Shown: piece by piece, positions 1-6,526 of the stretch
Layout: each line of letters starts with the position of its first letter
How positions within the stretch are numbered: the stretch's first letter is position 1
Source of the DNA: Rhodobacteraceae bacterium UBA6236
Lineage (GTDB): Bacteria; Pseudomonadota; Alphaproteobacteria; Rhodobacterales; Rhodobacteraceae
Direction: 5' to 3'
NCBI GenBank assembly: GCA_002440945.1
Contig: DJWG01000056.1
Location: 1-18,498 of the forward strand
DNA length: 18,498 nt
Position numbers and translations under genes: made by a program
The notes under the pieces: generated by a model
What the model saw: only the letters and a program-made list of their open reading frames with translations
The model's database searches: none
Told to the model about the DNA's origin: nothing

Positions 1-1
1 G

Positions 2-247
2 ACGCCCTACAACACCTATGTCATCAATGCGCTGCCGCCGACCCCGATCGCCAACCCCGGGCTCGCCAGTATCGAGGCGGCGCTGCATCCTGAAAAGACC
101 GATTATCTGTATTTCGTCGCCGACGGCACGGGCGGTCACGCCTTTGCCGCCACGCTGGAGGAGCATAACCGCAACGTGTCCGCCTGGCGGAAGATCGAGG
201 CGGAGCGGGGCGAGGCCAATCAGGGCGGGACGCAGGACGGGGGTTAA
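2..247 (+). CDS. mltG: Endolytic murein transglycosylase MltG, C-terminal fragment
   Basis: This is the last 81 residues of an open frame that enters from the left edge and stops at TAA 245-247. The sequence contains the conserved C-terminal block of MltG (YceG-like family): [16 protein letters not shown], and [18 protein letters not shown] followed by EEHNRNV. MltG is an inner-membrane lytic transglycosylase that cleaves nascent peptidoglycan strands and so limits their length. The catalytic Glu and the N-terminal membrane anchor lie outside the window. The tail after HNRNV is short and hydrophilic and ends in GG. It lies directly upstream of the GTA control region on the same strand, with no intrinsic terminator visible after its stop, so some read-through into the GTA leader is possible. 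Family assignment is confident from these motifs. Confidence 0.93.
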   Translation, partial: TPYNTYVINALPPTPIANPGLASIEAALHPEKTDYLYFVADGTGGHAFAATLEEHNRNVSAWRKIEAERGEANQGGTQDGG

Positions 248-284
248 CGAAGTCTTTCCGGTGCGGTCGCAAGTCATTGTAATA

Positions 285-330
285 GCTAGATTTACTTGAC
301 TCCAGCGCCCGTCTTGGGCTAGATTTTCTT
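285..330 (+). repeat. 13-bp direct repeat overlapping the GTA promoter
   Basis: GCTAGATTTACTT (285-297) and GCTAGATTTTCTT (318-330) match at 12 of 13 bases, with a 33-bp period, about three helical turns. The first copy ends inside the -35 hexamer and the second contains the -10 hexamer. The placement fits a pair of activator or repressor half-sites on one face of the helix. It could also be chance similarity between two AT-rich promoter elements. Confidence 0.6.
296..325 (+). promoter_or_regulatory. Putative sigma70-type promoter of the GTA operon
   Basis: TTGACT (296-301) is separated by 18 bp from TAGATT (320-325), a good match to the housekeeping -35/-10 consensus in a GC-rich genome. 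Transcription would start near 332-333, about 105 bases before the g1 start codon. It is the only convincing promoter between mltG and g1 and has the correct orientation. There is no experimental support, and the hexamers were read by eye. Confidence 0.62.
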
Positions 331-350
331 CCATGCTGGGACAAATGGGC

Positions 351-387
351 AAGCGGCACCGGGACAACCGGGGGCCGCTTTTCCTTT
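351..387 (+). terminator. Terminator-like hairpin in the GTA 5' leader (possible attenuator)
   Basis: AAGCGGC (351-357) pairs perfectly with GCCGCTT (374-380). Inside it CCGG (359-362) pairs with CCGG (368-371) around a GACAA loop. The 3' arm runs into TTTTCCTTT (379-387), a pyrimidine tract with seven T of nine. The structure lies about 20-50 bases after the predicted transcription start and before g1, so it could act as an attenuator of GTA transcription or as an mRNA 5'-end stabiliser. The T tract is interrupted by CC, so termination would be partial at best. Confidence 0.5.
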
Positions 388-436
388 GTCCGCTCGTGCC
401 GGAGGGGGCCAAGCATGAGAGGCGGGCAGAGGCAAT

Positions 437-787
437 ATGGCAGATGGGTGTGGTGGGGCCACAAAGCGGGTTGGGGAAGGGGATCCCCAGGCGGCGGATG
501 ATTTCCTGCCGCGGGTCGAGGCGCTTTACCGGGATACGGCGGAAGAGCTGTTCCGGGCGCTCGACGATCTGAAACTGGGCAAGACAGAGGTGCTGAAACC
601 GCTGGTCGGGCAGGTCCGCGACTTGCGCGGGGTGATTCAGCTTGTGCTGGAGGAAAGGACGAAAGTTGCGAAACTCCGCAAACAGGACGACGGCGTCGTT
701 TACCACTACGCGCTTGATTTTGAAGCCGCACGGGCTGAGATCGGGCGCCGCCTGGCTTGCCTGCGCGACGCAGGACCAAGTGGATGA
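437..787 (+). CDS. orfg1: GTA small terminase subunit, gp1
   Basis: This 116-aa protein matches the RcGTA gp1 family, identified in R. capsulatus as the small terminase (TerS) that works with the large subunit in DNA packaging. Recognisable features are a hydrophilic variable N-terminus, a helical core (residues about 24-80, with EALYRDTAEELFRALDDL and then VRDLRGVIQLVLEERTKV) and the characteristic C-terminus ALDFEAARAEIGRRLACLR. GTA TerS proteins lack the sequence-specific pac recognition of phages, consistent with near-random packaging of host DNA. The ATG at 437 has AGAGG (428-432) four bases upstream, and no better in-frame start is visible. The stop at 785-787 overlaps the probable GTG start of g2 by 8 bases, so the two are probably translationally coupled. 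Confidence 0.85.
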   Translation: MADGCGGATKRVGEGDPQAADDFLPRVEALYRDTAEELFRALDDLKLGKTEVLKPLVGQVRDLRGVIQLVLEERTKVAKLRKQDDGVVYHYALDFEAARAEIGRRLACLRDAGPSG

Positions 788-2081
788 GTTTCTGGGTGGC
801 CTGAGCCGGGATGGGCTGATGTCGCTGCCCTGGCTGTTCGAGTTCTGGGCGCTGCCGCATCAGTTGCCGCCCGAAGGGGCCTGGAAAAGCTGGGTCATCA
901 TGGGCGGGCGCGGCGCGGGGAAGACGCGGGCGGGGGCCGAATGGGTGCGCGCCGAGGTGGAGGGCGCGCGGCCACTGGACCCCGGTCGGGCAAGGCGCGT
1001 GGCGCTGGTGGGTGAGACCATCGATCAGGTGCGCGAGGTGATGATCTTTGGCGACAGCGGGATCCTGGCCTGTTCGCCGCCGGATCGCCGCCCGGTCTGG
1101 GAAGCCACGCGGCGGCGGCTGGTCTGGCCGAACGGCGCGGTGGCGCAGGTGTTTTCGGCGCATGACCCCGACAGCCTGCGCGGACCGCAGTTCGATGCGG
1201 CATGGGTCGATGAGCTGGCGAAGTGGAAGAAGGCGGAAACCACCTGGGACATGCTGCAATTCGCGCTGCGTCTGGGCGACAATCCGCGTCAGGTGGTGAC
1301 GACGACGCCGCAGAACGTGCCGGTGCTGAAGGCGATCCTGAAGAACCCCTCGACGGTCGTGACCCATGCGCCGACGGAAGCGAACCGCGCCTATCTGGCG
1401 GCGAGTTTCCTGGAGGAAGTGCGTGCGCGCTATGAGGGATCGCGGCTGGCCCGGCAGGAACTGGACGGGGTGCTGCTGGAGGATGTGCAGGGTGCGCTGT
1501 GGACGACCGCGATGCTAGAAGGGGCACGGGCGGAACGGCCTGCCGCCTTCGACCGAGTGGTGGTGGCCGTCGATCCGCCGGTGACGGGGCATTCGGGGTC
1601 GGACGATTGCGGGATCGTGGTCGTGGGCGCGGTGACGCAAGGGCCGCCGCAGCAATGGCGGGCCTTTGTGATCGAGGATGCGAGCGTGTCGGGGGCCTCG
1701 CCTGCCGTCTGGGCCGAAGCCGTGACTGCTGCGGCGGCGCGGCATCTGGCCGACCGGGTGGTGGCCGAGGTGAACCAGGGCGGCGACCTGGTGGCGGAAG
1801 TGCTGCGGCAGGTCGATCCGGCAATCCCGGTCAAGACCGTGCGCGCAACGCGGGGCAAGCATCTGCGGGCCGAGCCGGTCGCGGCGCTGTATGAGCAGGG
1901 CCGCGTGCATCACGTCGCGGGCGCGCGGTTGGCGGCGCTGGAGGATCAGCTGTGCCGGATGACGGTGCAGGGCTGGCAGGGCAAGGGATCGCCCGACCGG
2001 CTGGATGCGCTGGTATGGGCCATTCACGAACTGATGCTGGGGCAGGCGGGCGATCTGCGGCCGCAGATGCGCGGGTTGTGA
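780..2081 (+). CDS. orfg2: GTA large terminase (TerL), gp2
   Basis: This is the packaging motor ATPase/nuclease of the GTA, about 433 aa. Numbered from the GTG at 780, Walker A is GGRGAGKT (residues 42-49), Walker B is AAWVDE (140-145, after RGPQFD) and the coupling motif is TTTP (174-177). The RNase H-like nuclease domain starts around 260 with the acidic residue in VAVDPP (D266), continues through VVAEVNQGGD, and ends with PDRLDALVWA (D409). The open frame extends further upstream to 642, but that part overlaps g1 in another frame. I chose GTG 780 because AGGA (772-775) precedes it and it overlaps the g1 stop; ATG 819 is the main alternative. All motifs appear intact, so the motor should be functional. 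Confidence 0.93.
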   Translation: MDEFLGGLSRDGLMSLPWLFEFWALPHQLPPEGAWKSWVIMGGRGAGKTRAGAEWVRAEVEGARPLDPGRARRVALVGETIDQVREVMIFGDSGILACSPPDRRPVWEATRRRLVWPNGAVAQVFSAHDPDSLRGPQFDAAWVDELAKWKKAETTWDMLQFALRLGDNPRQVVTTTPQNVPVLKAILKNPSTVVTHAPTEANRAYLAASFLEEVRARYEGSRLARQELDGVLLEDVQGALWTTAMLEGARAERPAAFDRVVVAVDPPVTGHSGSDDCGIVVVGAVTQGPPQQWRAFVIEDASVSGASPAVWAEAVTAAAARHLADRVVAEVNQGGDLVAEVLRQVDPAIPVKTVRATRGKHLRAEPVAALYEQGRVHHVAGARLAALEDQLCRMTVQGWQGKGSPDRLDALVWAIHELMLGQAGDLRPQMRGL

Positions 2082-2240
2082 GCCCCCGGCGGGCGGGGTG
2101 TTGCAGGCCCAAGGCCAGCGCCGAACGCCCGCCGGTGCAGAAATTAACCGATGGATAAGCATATGGAGCGGGACAGCCGACGGGGCGCGGGAGCCTCGGG
2201 CCGGAGACGGCAGGCGTGACGCGACGAGCAGGAGAACGGG
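2082..2240 (+). other. Untranslated g2-g3 gap with a 10-bp inverted repeat
   Basis: CCGGCGGGCG (2086-2095) and CGCCCGCCGG (2126-2135) form a perfect 10-bp stem with a 30-base loop, beginning five bases after the terminase stop. There is no T tract, so it is not a classic intrinsic terminator. Downstream, 2151-2219 can encode a 22-aa Arg-rich peptide without a clear ribosome binding site, which I do not call a gene. In an operon where most neighbours overlap, a 159-base gap is unusual and may hold an mRNA processing or stability element. Confidence 0.5.
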
Positions 2241-3410
2241 ATGGGTTGGACTTTTTTCCGGCGCGAGGCGCAGGCGCCGGTGGAGCAGAAAGCCTCGGCA
2301 ACGGGGCGGGTGGTGTCCTGGGGGTCTTCGGGGCGCGTCGCCTGGAGCCCGCGCGATACCGTGAGCCTGACGCGGACCGGGTTCACCGGCAATCCGGTGG
2401 GGTTCCGCTGTGTGAAGCTGATCGCGGAAGCGGCGGCGGCACTGCCCCTGGTGTTGCAGGACGTCAGCTGCCGCTATGAGGAGCATCCGATCCTTGACCT
2501 GATGGCGCGCCCGAATGCGGCGCAGGGCCGGGCCGAGTTCTTCGAGGCGCTTTATGGCCAGATGCTTCTGTCGGGGAATGGCTATCTGGAGGCGGTCGGC
2601 GATGGCGGCGTGCCGGGGGAGCTGCATGTGCTGCGGTCGGACCGGATGAGCATCGTTCCGGGCGCGGATGGCTGGCCGGTCGCCTATGACTACACCGTGG
2701 GCGGGCGCAAGCACCGCTTTGACATGACCGGACATCCCGATCCGATCTGTCATATCCGCAGCTTCCACCCGCAGGACGACCACTACGGCCTGTCGCCGAT
2801 GCAGGCGGCGGCGGCGGCGGTCGATGTTCACAACAGCGCCAGCGCCTGGTCGAAGGCGCTTCTGGACAATGCGGCGCGGCCCTCGGGGGCGATTGTCTAC
2901 AAGGGGTTGGACGGACAGGGGCAGCTTTCGCCGGATCAATACGACCGGCTGGTGAGCGAGATGGAGTTGCACCACCAGGGCGCGCGGAATGCCGGGCGAC
3001 CGATGCTGCTGGAGGGGGGGCTCGACTGGAAGCCGATGGGGTTTTCGCCGTCCGACATGGAGTTCCAGAAGACCAAGGAGGCGGCGGCGCGGGAAATCGC
3101 GCTGGCCTTCGGGGTGCCGCCGATGCTGCTGGGCGTCCCGGGCGACGCGACCTATGCCAATTACCAGGAGGCGCATCGGGCCTTTTACCGGCTGACGGTG
3201 CTGCCCCTGGCGACGCGGGTCGCGGCTTCGGTGGGCTACTGGCTTTCGGGCTTTGCAGGCGCGTCGGTGGAACTGCGGCCCGATCAGGACCAGGTGCCGG
3301 CGCTGGCGGACGAACGCGACCAGCAGTGGAAGCGGGTGGGTGAGGCGAGCTTCCTGACTGACCCGGAAAAGCGCCGCCTGCTGGGCCTGCCGCCGCTGGA
3401 GCCTTCCTGA
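2241..3410 (+). CDS. orfg3: GTA portal protein, HK97 family, gp3
   Basis: This 389-aa HK97-type portal forms the dodecameric ring at one capsid vertex through which TerL pumps DNA and onto which the adaptor g6 docks. Family hallmarks are NPVGFRCVKLIAE (51-63), GNGYLEAVG (112-120), the hinge YGLSPMQAA (182-190), PSGAIVYKG (214-222), and EFQKTKEAAAREIALAFG followed by VPPMLLG (274-298), which is typical of HK97 portals. The C-terminus with WKRVGEASFLT and RRLLGLPPLEP is the usual clip/crown end. Length is normal for the family. The ATG at 2241 is preceded by AGGAGAA with good spacing. Its TGA shares a base with the ATG of g3.5. Confidence 0.94.
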   Translation: MGWTFFRREAQAPVEQKASATGRVVSWGSSGRVAWSPRDTVSLTRTGFTGNPVGFRCVKLIAEAAAALPLVLQDVSCRYEEHPILDLMARPNAAQGRAEFFEALYGQMLLSGNGYLEAVGDGGVPGELHVLRSDRMSIVPGADGWPVAYDYTVGGRKHRFDMTGHPDPICHIRSFHPQDDHYGLSPMQAAAAAVDVHNSASAWSKALLDNAARPSGAIVYKGLDGQGQLSPDQYDRLVSEMELHHQGARNAGRPMLLEGGLDWKPMGFSPSDMEFQKTKEAAAREIALAFGVPPMLLGVPGDATYANYQEAHRAFYRLTVLPLATRVAASVGYWLSGFAGASVELRPDQDQVPALADERDQQWKRVGEASFLTDPEKRRLLGLPPLEPS

Positions 3411-3652
3411 TGGCGGCTGCGGGCGGGGGCTCGCGCTATCTGAAGGAGCCCTTCGAATGTGCCCATGAGCACAGGTTCGAGGCAACGGAGCGGATCATGG
3501 AATTGCAGTTCGAGAATGTCGACCGGCGGCTGGAGAAGATCGAGGCGATGATCCTCGGCGTCGAGAAACGGTTGTGGATGGCGGTGTTCGGCGTGGTGGG
3601 CGTGATCCTGAGCCAGGCGGTCCAGTCGATCCTGACCTTCGGCACGAAATGA
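3410..3652 (+). CDS. orfg3.5: Small coiled-coil/membrane protein, GTA gp3.5
   Basis: This 80-aa protein sits where RcGTA carries orfg3.5, between portal and protease; its function is not known. The N-terminus is short and polar, residues about 24-54 form an amphipathic charged helix with coiled-coil character (ERIMELQFENVDRRLEKIEA), and residues about 56-75 (WMAVFGVVGVILSQAVQSIL) form one likely transmembrane helix followed by a short polar tail. This topology resembles XhlA-like holin accessory proteins and other tail-anchored phage proteins, but I see no sequence-specific proof of that. The start overlaps the portal stop (TGATG, 3408-3412), with GGAG upstream, indicating coupled translation. 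An internal ATG at 3497 would give a shorter form that keeps the helix and membrane segment. Confidence 0.75.
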   Translation: MAAAGGGSRYLKEPFECAHEHRFEATERIMELQFENVDRRLEKIEAMILGVEKRLWMAVFGVVGVILSQAVQSILTFGTK

Positions 3653-3663
3653 GGAGAGACGGG

Positions 3664-4215
3664 ATGCAGGACGGTCTGGAGACGAAATTCGCGCGTCTGG
3701 GCGAGGATCTGGCGGTCAGCGAGGGCAGCGTGATCGAGGGCTATGCCTCGATCTTCGGGCTGACCGACCAGGGCGGCGATGTGGTGGAGGCGGGGGCCTA
3801 TGCGGCCTCGCTTGCGGCGCTTGCGGCCTCGGGGCGGCGGGTGAAGATGCTGTGGCAGCACGACCCGGCGCAGCCCATCGGCGTCTGGGACGAGGTGCGC
3901 GAGGACGGAAAGGGCCTTTACGTCAGGGGCCGCATCCTGAGCGAGGTGGCCCAGGGCCGCGACGCGGCGGCGCTTCTGGCGGCGGGGGCGATCGACGGGC
4001 TGTCGATCGGTTATCGCACGGTGAAGTCCGAACGCGACGGCAAGGGGCGCCGGCGGCTGGTGGAGCTGGATCTTTGGGAAGTGTCGCTGGTGACGTTCCC
4101 GATGCTGCCCGACGCCCGTGTCGGCGCGAAAGCCGACGCCCATGAGGCCACCGGTCTGATGCGCGAAATCGTCGCCGCCTTTGACGCGGCAAGCGCGGCG
4201 CTGACCCGCGGCTGA
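3664..4215 (+). CDS. orfg4: GTA prohead protease, HK97 family, gp4
   Basis: This 183-aa serine protease matures the capsid by removing the scaffold-like N-terminal region of the major capsid protein. The herpesvirus-protease-like triad is readable: His66 in LWQHD, Ser114 in IDGLSIGY, and Glu139 in LDLWEVSLVTFPM as the probable third member. The conserved opening VIEGYASIFG with TDQGGDVVEAGAY is present. The open frame begins at 3574, but that part overlaps g3.5. ATG 3664 with GAGGAGAGA just upstream gives a standard-length protein and is chosen. The gene lies immediately upstream of its substrate g5, the usual order in HK97-like head modules. Confidence 0.93.
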   Translation: MQDGLETKFARLGEDLAVSEGSVIEGYASIFGLTDQGGDVVEAGAYAASLAALAASGRRVKMLWQHDPAQPIGVWDEVREDGKGLYVRGRILSEVAQGRDAAALLAAGAIDGLSIGYRTVKSERDGKGRRRLVELDLWEVSLVTFPMLPDARVGAKADAHEATGLMREIVAAFDAASAALTRG

Positions 4216-4258
4216 GCGATCCGGCAGGCGCCGGGATTACAGGTGAAAGGACAAGGGA

Positions 4259-5455
4259 ATGGTGAAAACCGAGGCGAAGGCCTTGGCCGGGGAAGGTGCG
4301 TCTGCCTTTCCGGCAAGCGAGGTGAAGACCGCGCTGAACGGGTTCCTGACGGCGTTCAGGGGCTTTCAGGACGAAACGACGTTGAAGCTCAAACAACAGG
4401 AAGAGCGACTGACCATGCTTGATCGCAAGATGAACCATGCCGGGCGTCCGGCGCTGGCAGCGACGGCCGATCTGGACGTGCCGCACAAGAAAGCCTTCGC
4501 CGCCTATCTGCGGTCGGGCGATGATGACGGCCTGCGCGGCCTTGCGCTGGAAGGCAAGGGCCTGAACACCCAGGTCAATGCCGAGGGCGGCTTCCTGGTG
4601 GACCCGCAGACCTCGGAGCGGATCCGCGGTGTGCTGCGGTCCACCGCTTCGATCCGCGCCATCGCCAATGTGGTCAGCGTCGAGGCGACGTCCTTCGACG
4701 TGCTGGTGGATCACACCGAGATGGGTTCGGGCTGGGCCACGGAAACCGCCACCCTCGCCGAAACCGGATCGCCACAGATCGACCGCATCTCGATCCCGCT
4801 GCACGAGCTGGCCGCGATGCCGAAGGCAAGCCAGCGCCTGCTGGACGACAGCGCCTTCGACATCGAGGCCTGGCTGGCCGAACGCATCGCCGACCGCTTC
4901 TCGCGCGCGGAGGGCCAGGCCTTCGTGTCGGGCAATGGTGTGGACAAGCCGAAAGGCTTCCTGTCGCATACCAAGGTAGCCAATGCGACCTGGGCCTGGG
5001 GCAGCCTTGGCTATGTCGTGACCGGCAATGCGGGCGATTTCGCCACCACCAACGCCAGCGATGCCATCGTCGATCTGGTCTATGCGCTGAACGCGGAATA
5101 TCGCGCCAACGCGACCTTCGTCATGAATTCGAAGACCGCGGGTGCGGTGCGCAAGATGAAGGATGCGGATGGCCGTTTCCTGTGGGCCGACGGCCTGCAG
5201 GCCGGGGAACCCGCGCGCCTGATGGGCTACCCGGTGCTGATTTCCGAGGACATGCCCGACATCGCCGCCAGCGCCTACGCCATCGCATTCGGCGATTTCA
5301 AGAACGGTTATACCGTCGCCGAACGCCCCGACATGCGGGTGCTGCGCGATCCGTTTTCGGCCAAGCCGCATGTGCTGTTCTATGCGTCGAAGCGCGTGGG
5401 CGGCGACGTGAGCGATTTCGCGGCGATCAAGCTGCTGAAATTCGCCGTCTCGTGA
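4259..5455 (+). CDS. orfg5: GTA major capsid protein, HK97 fold, gp5
   Basis: This 398-aa protein is the main shell subunit of the GTA head. The N-terminal ~60-70 residues are charged and helical (ETTLKLKQQEERLTMLDRKM) and correspond to the delta domain/scaffold that the g4 protease removes; the exact cleavage site cannot be read here. The mature HK97 fold follows: AFAAYLRSGD, GGFLVDPQTSERI, ASIRAIANVVSV, RISIPLHELAAMPKAS and FSRAEGQAFVSGNG, then the P-domain/A-domain segment with NATFVMNSKTAGAVRKMKD and VLISEDMPDIA, ending with HVLFYASKRVGGDV and FAAIKLLKF. The ATG at 4259 has AAAGGACAAGG upstream. The gene ends just before a pair of strong hairpins that may favour high expression relative to the genes behind it. 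Confidence 0.95.
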   Translation: MVKTEAKALAGEGASAFPASEVKTALNGFLTAFRGFQDETTLKLKQQEERLTMLDRKMNHAGRPALAATADLDVPHKKAFAAYLRSGDDDGLRGLALEGKGLNTQVNAEGGFLVDPQTSERIRGVLRSTASIRAIANVVSVEATSFDVLVDHTEMGSGWATETATLAETGSPQIDRISIPLHELAAMPKASQRLLDDSAFDIEAWLAERIADRFSRAEGQAFVSGNGVDKPKGFLSHTKVANATWAWGSLGYVVTGNAGDFATTNASDAIVDLVYALNAEYRANATFVMNSKTAGAVRKMKDADGRFLWADGLQAGEPARLMGYPVLISEDMPDIAASAYAIAFGDFKNGYTVAERPDMRVLRDPFSAKPHVLFYASKRVGGDVSDFAAIKLLKFAVS

Positions 5456-5463
5456 TGGCGAGG

Positions 5464-5506
5464 GGGGCCGGGTGACCGGCCCCTTGCCCCGGGCGCGGGC
5501 CGGGGC
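5464..5506 (+). promoter_or_regulatory. Tandem GC-rich hairpins after the capsid gene
   Basis: Hairpin 1: GGGGCCGG (5464-5471) pairs perfectly with CCGGCCCC (5476-5483) around a GTGA loop, which is a GNRA-type tetraloop in RNA. Hairpin 2: GCCCCGG (5486-5492) pairs with CCGGGGC (5500-5506) around a 7-base loop. No T tract follows, so these are not typical intrinsic terminators. Stable 3' hairpins after a highly expressed structural gene often protect the upstream mRNA or lower transcript levels of downstream genes; that role here is inference. The rest of the 5456-5603 gap shows no gene. Confidence 0.6.
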
Positions 5507-5603
5507 TGCCCCGTTTCCCGCAGCTGTCCCCTCCGCCCGAGCGATGCGGGGCGACCGGTCCGCGCCCAACCGATGCCGGCGCAAGAGCCTTACCCAGGAG
5601 TTG

Positions 5604-6197
5604 ATGATGAACCTGAGCGAGTTGTCGCCCGTGCCAGAGGCCGCTCTGCCGGTCGCCCAACTGAAGGACCACCTGCGCCTTGGCACCGGCTTTGCCGACG
5701 AGGCGGTGCAGGATGGGCTTTTGGCCGGATATCTTCGGGCCGCGCTGGCCGCGATCGAGGGACGGACGGGCAAGGCGCTGATTGCGCGGGAGTTCCTGCT
5801 GGAGCTTCAGTGCTGGCGGAACGAGGCGCGCCAGCCCTTGCCGGTGGCTCCGGTCGCCTCGGTCGCATCGGTGACGATGCGGAGCCGCGAGGGCGCGGGC
5901 AGTCTGGTCGATCCGGGCCGTTACCGGCTGTTGCGCGATGCGCACCGGCCGCAGCTGGAGGGCGCGGGGCTTTATCTGCCGGGGATTCCGGTGGGGGGCC
6001 GTGTCGAGGTGGTGTTCACGGGTGGGTTCGGCGTCTGGGCCGAAGTTCCGGCCGATCTGGTGCAGGCGGCGATGCTGCTGGCCGCGCAGTTCCATGAACA
6101 CCGCCATGAGCCGGCGCCGAAGGGCCTGCCGCTGAGCGTGGCGCAACTGATCGAGCGTTGGCGCCAGGTCCGGGTTCTGGGCGGAGGCGCGGCATGA
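5604..6197 (+). CDS. orfg6: GTA head-tail adaptor protein, gp6
   Basis: This 197-aa protein matches the GTA gp6 / phage gp6-like head-tail connector group, the ring that binds under the portal. Typical elements are PVAQLKDHLRLGTGF (residues about 15-30), the helix AGYLRAALAAIEGRTGKALI, a beta-rich middle with the ASVTMRSREG and LYLPGIPVGGRVEVVFTGGFG segments, and the C-terminal helices DLVQAAMLLAAQFHEHRHE and LIERWRQVRVLGG. The open frame begins at 5472, but the upstream part would cover the hairpin region and lacks family-like sequence. AGGAG (5596-5600) supports a start at ATG 5604 or the adjacent ATG 5607. The stop overlaps g7 by four bases (ATGA). Confidence 0.9.
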   Translation: MMNLSELSPVPEAALPVAQLKDHLRLGTGFADEAVQDGLLAGYLRAALAAIEGRTGKALIAREFLLELQCWRNEARQPLPVAPVASVASVTMRSREGAGSLVDPGRYRLLRDAHRPQLEGAGLYLPGIPVGGRVEVVFTGGFGVWAEVPADLVQAAMLLAAQFHEHRHEPAPKGLPLSVAQLIERWRQVRVLGGGAA

Positions 6198-6526
6198 GGC
6201 GCCTCAATCGCAGGATGGTGCTGGAGGGGCCGGTTGCCGCGCCCGATGGCGGGGGCGGTGGCCGGGTGACATGGATCGCGCGCGGCACGCTTTGGGCGGC
6301 GGTGGAGCCGTCCATGGGTGCCGAGCGGGCGGGGGAATCGCTGACCCTGTCGGGAGTTCCGGTGCGGGTTTTCGTGCGCGGTGCGCCGGTGGGGTCGCCG
6401 GCGCGGCCAAGGCCCGAGGACCGGTTCACGGAAGGAGGACGGGTCTTTCGCATCCTGTCGGTCACCGAGGCCGATGCGGACGCGACCTATCTGGTCTGCC
6501 AGGCACGCGAGGAGGTTGTGGCATGA
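6194..6526 (+). CDS. orfg7: GTA head closure (stopper) protein, gp7
   Basis: This 110-aa protein is of the phage head-closure/head-tail joining type (SPP1 gp16-like), expected to cap the adaptor ring and hold packaged DNA until the tail attaches. Visible features are the N-terminal LNRRMVLEGPV strand, VTWIARGTLWAAVEP, the variable loop, and the C-terminal barrel strands FRILSVTEADADATYLVCQAREE, which are characteristic of the family. The ATG at 6194 overlaps the stop of g6 by four bases, and its own stop overlaps the start of g8 by four. It lies in a chain of coupled genes g6-g7-g8. The earlier in-frame start at 6158 lies wholly within g6 and is less likely. Confidence 0.88.
   Translation: MRRLNRRMVLEGPVAAPDGGGGGRVTWIARGTLWAAVEPSMGAERAGESLTLSGVPVRVFVRGAPVGSPARPRPEDRFTEGGRVFRILSVTEADADATYLVCQAREEVVA

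Larger units (their letters stand above)
248..436 (+). promoter_or_regulatory. GTA cluster control region and 5' leader (189 bp)
   Basis: This non-coding stretch lies between mltG and the first GTA gene. It is more AT-rich than its surroundings around 275-330 and holds, in order, a direct repeat, a -35/-10 promoter and a terminator-like hairpin (each listed separately). No CtrA-type TTAA-N7-TTAA site is visible. In R. capsulatus the GTA promoter is switched on by the activator GafA. That knowledge comes from the family; GafA binding here is inference. Confidence 0.7.

Noticed and set aside
244..336. A CtrA binding site in the GTA promoter region
   Set aside because: Only a lone TTAAC is seen near 244-248; the second half-site at the required spacing is missing.
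415..501. A 28-codon ORF starting just before g1
   Set aside because: It overlaps the start of g1 in another frame, and its Gly/Trp/Arg-rich translation looks random.
2151..2219. A 22-codon ORF in the g2-g3 gap
   Set aside because: No convincing ribosome binding site, very Arg-rich, and no similarity to any GTA protein I know.
1515..3485. A 656-residue open frame on the minus strand opposite terminase and portal
   Set aside because: Its translation is rich in Arg, Pro and His with no family motifs and it is exactly antisense to two well-supported genes; high-GC coding sequence commonly leaves the opposite strand open.
3923..5773. A 616-residue minus-strand open frame opposite protease and capsid
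   Set aside because: Same pattern of antisense openness caused by GC bias; the plus-strand genes have intact catalytic and fold motifs.
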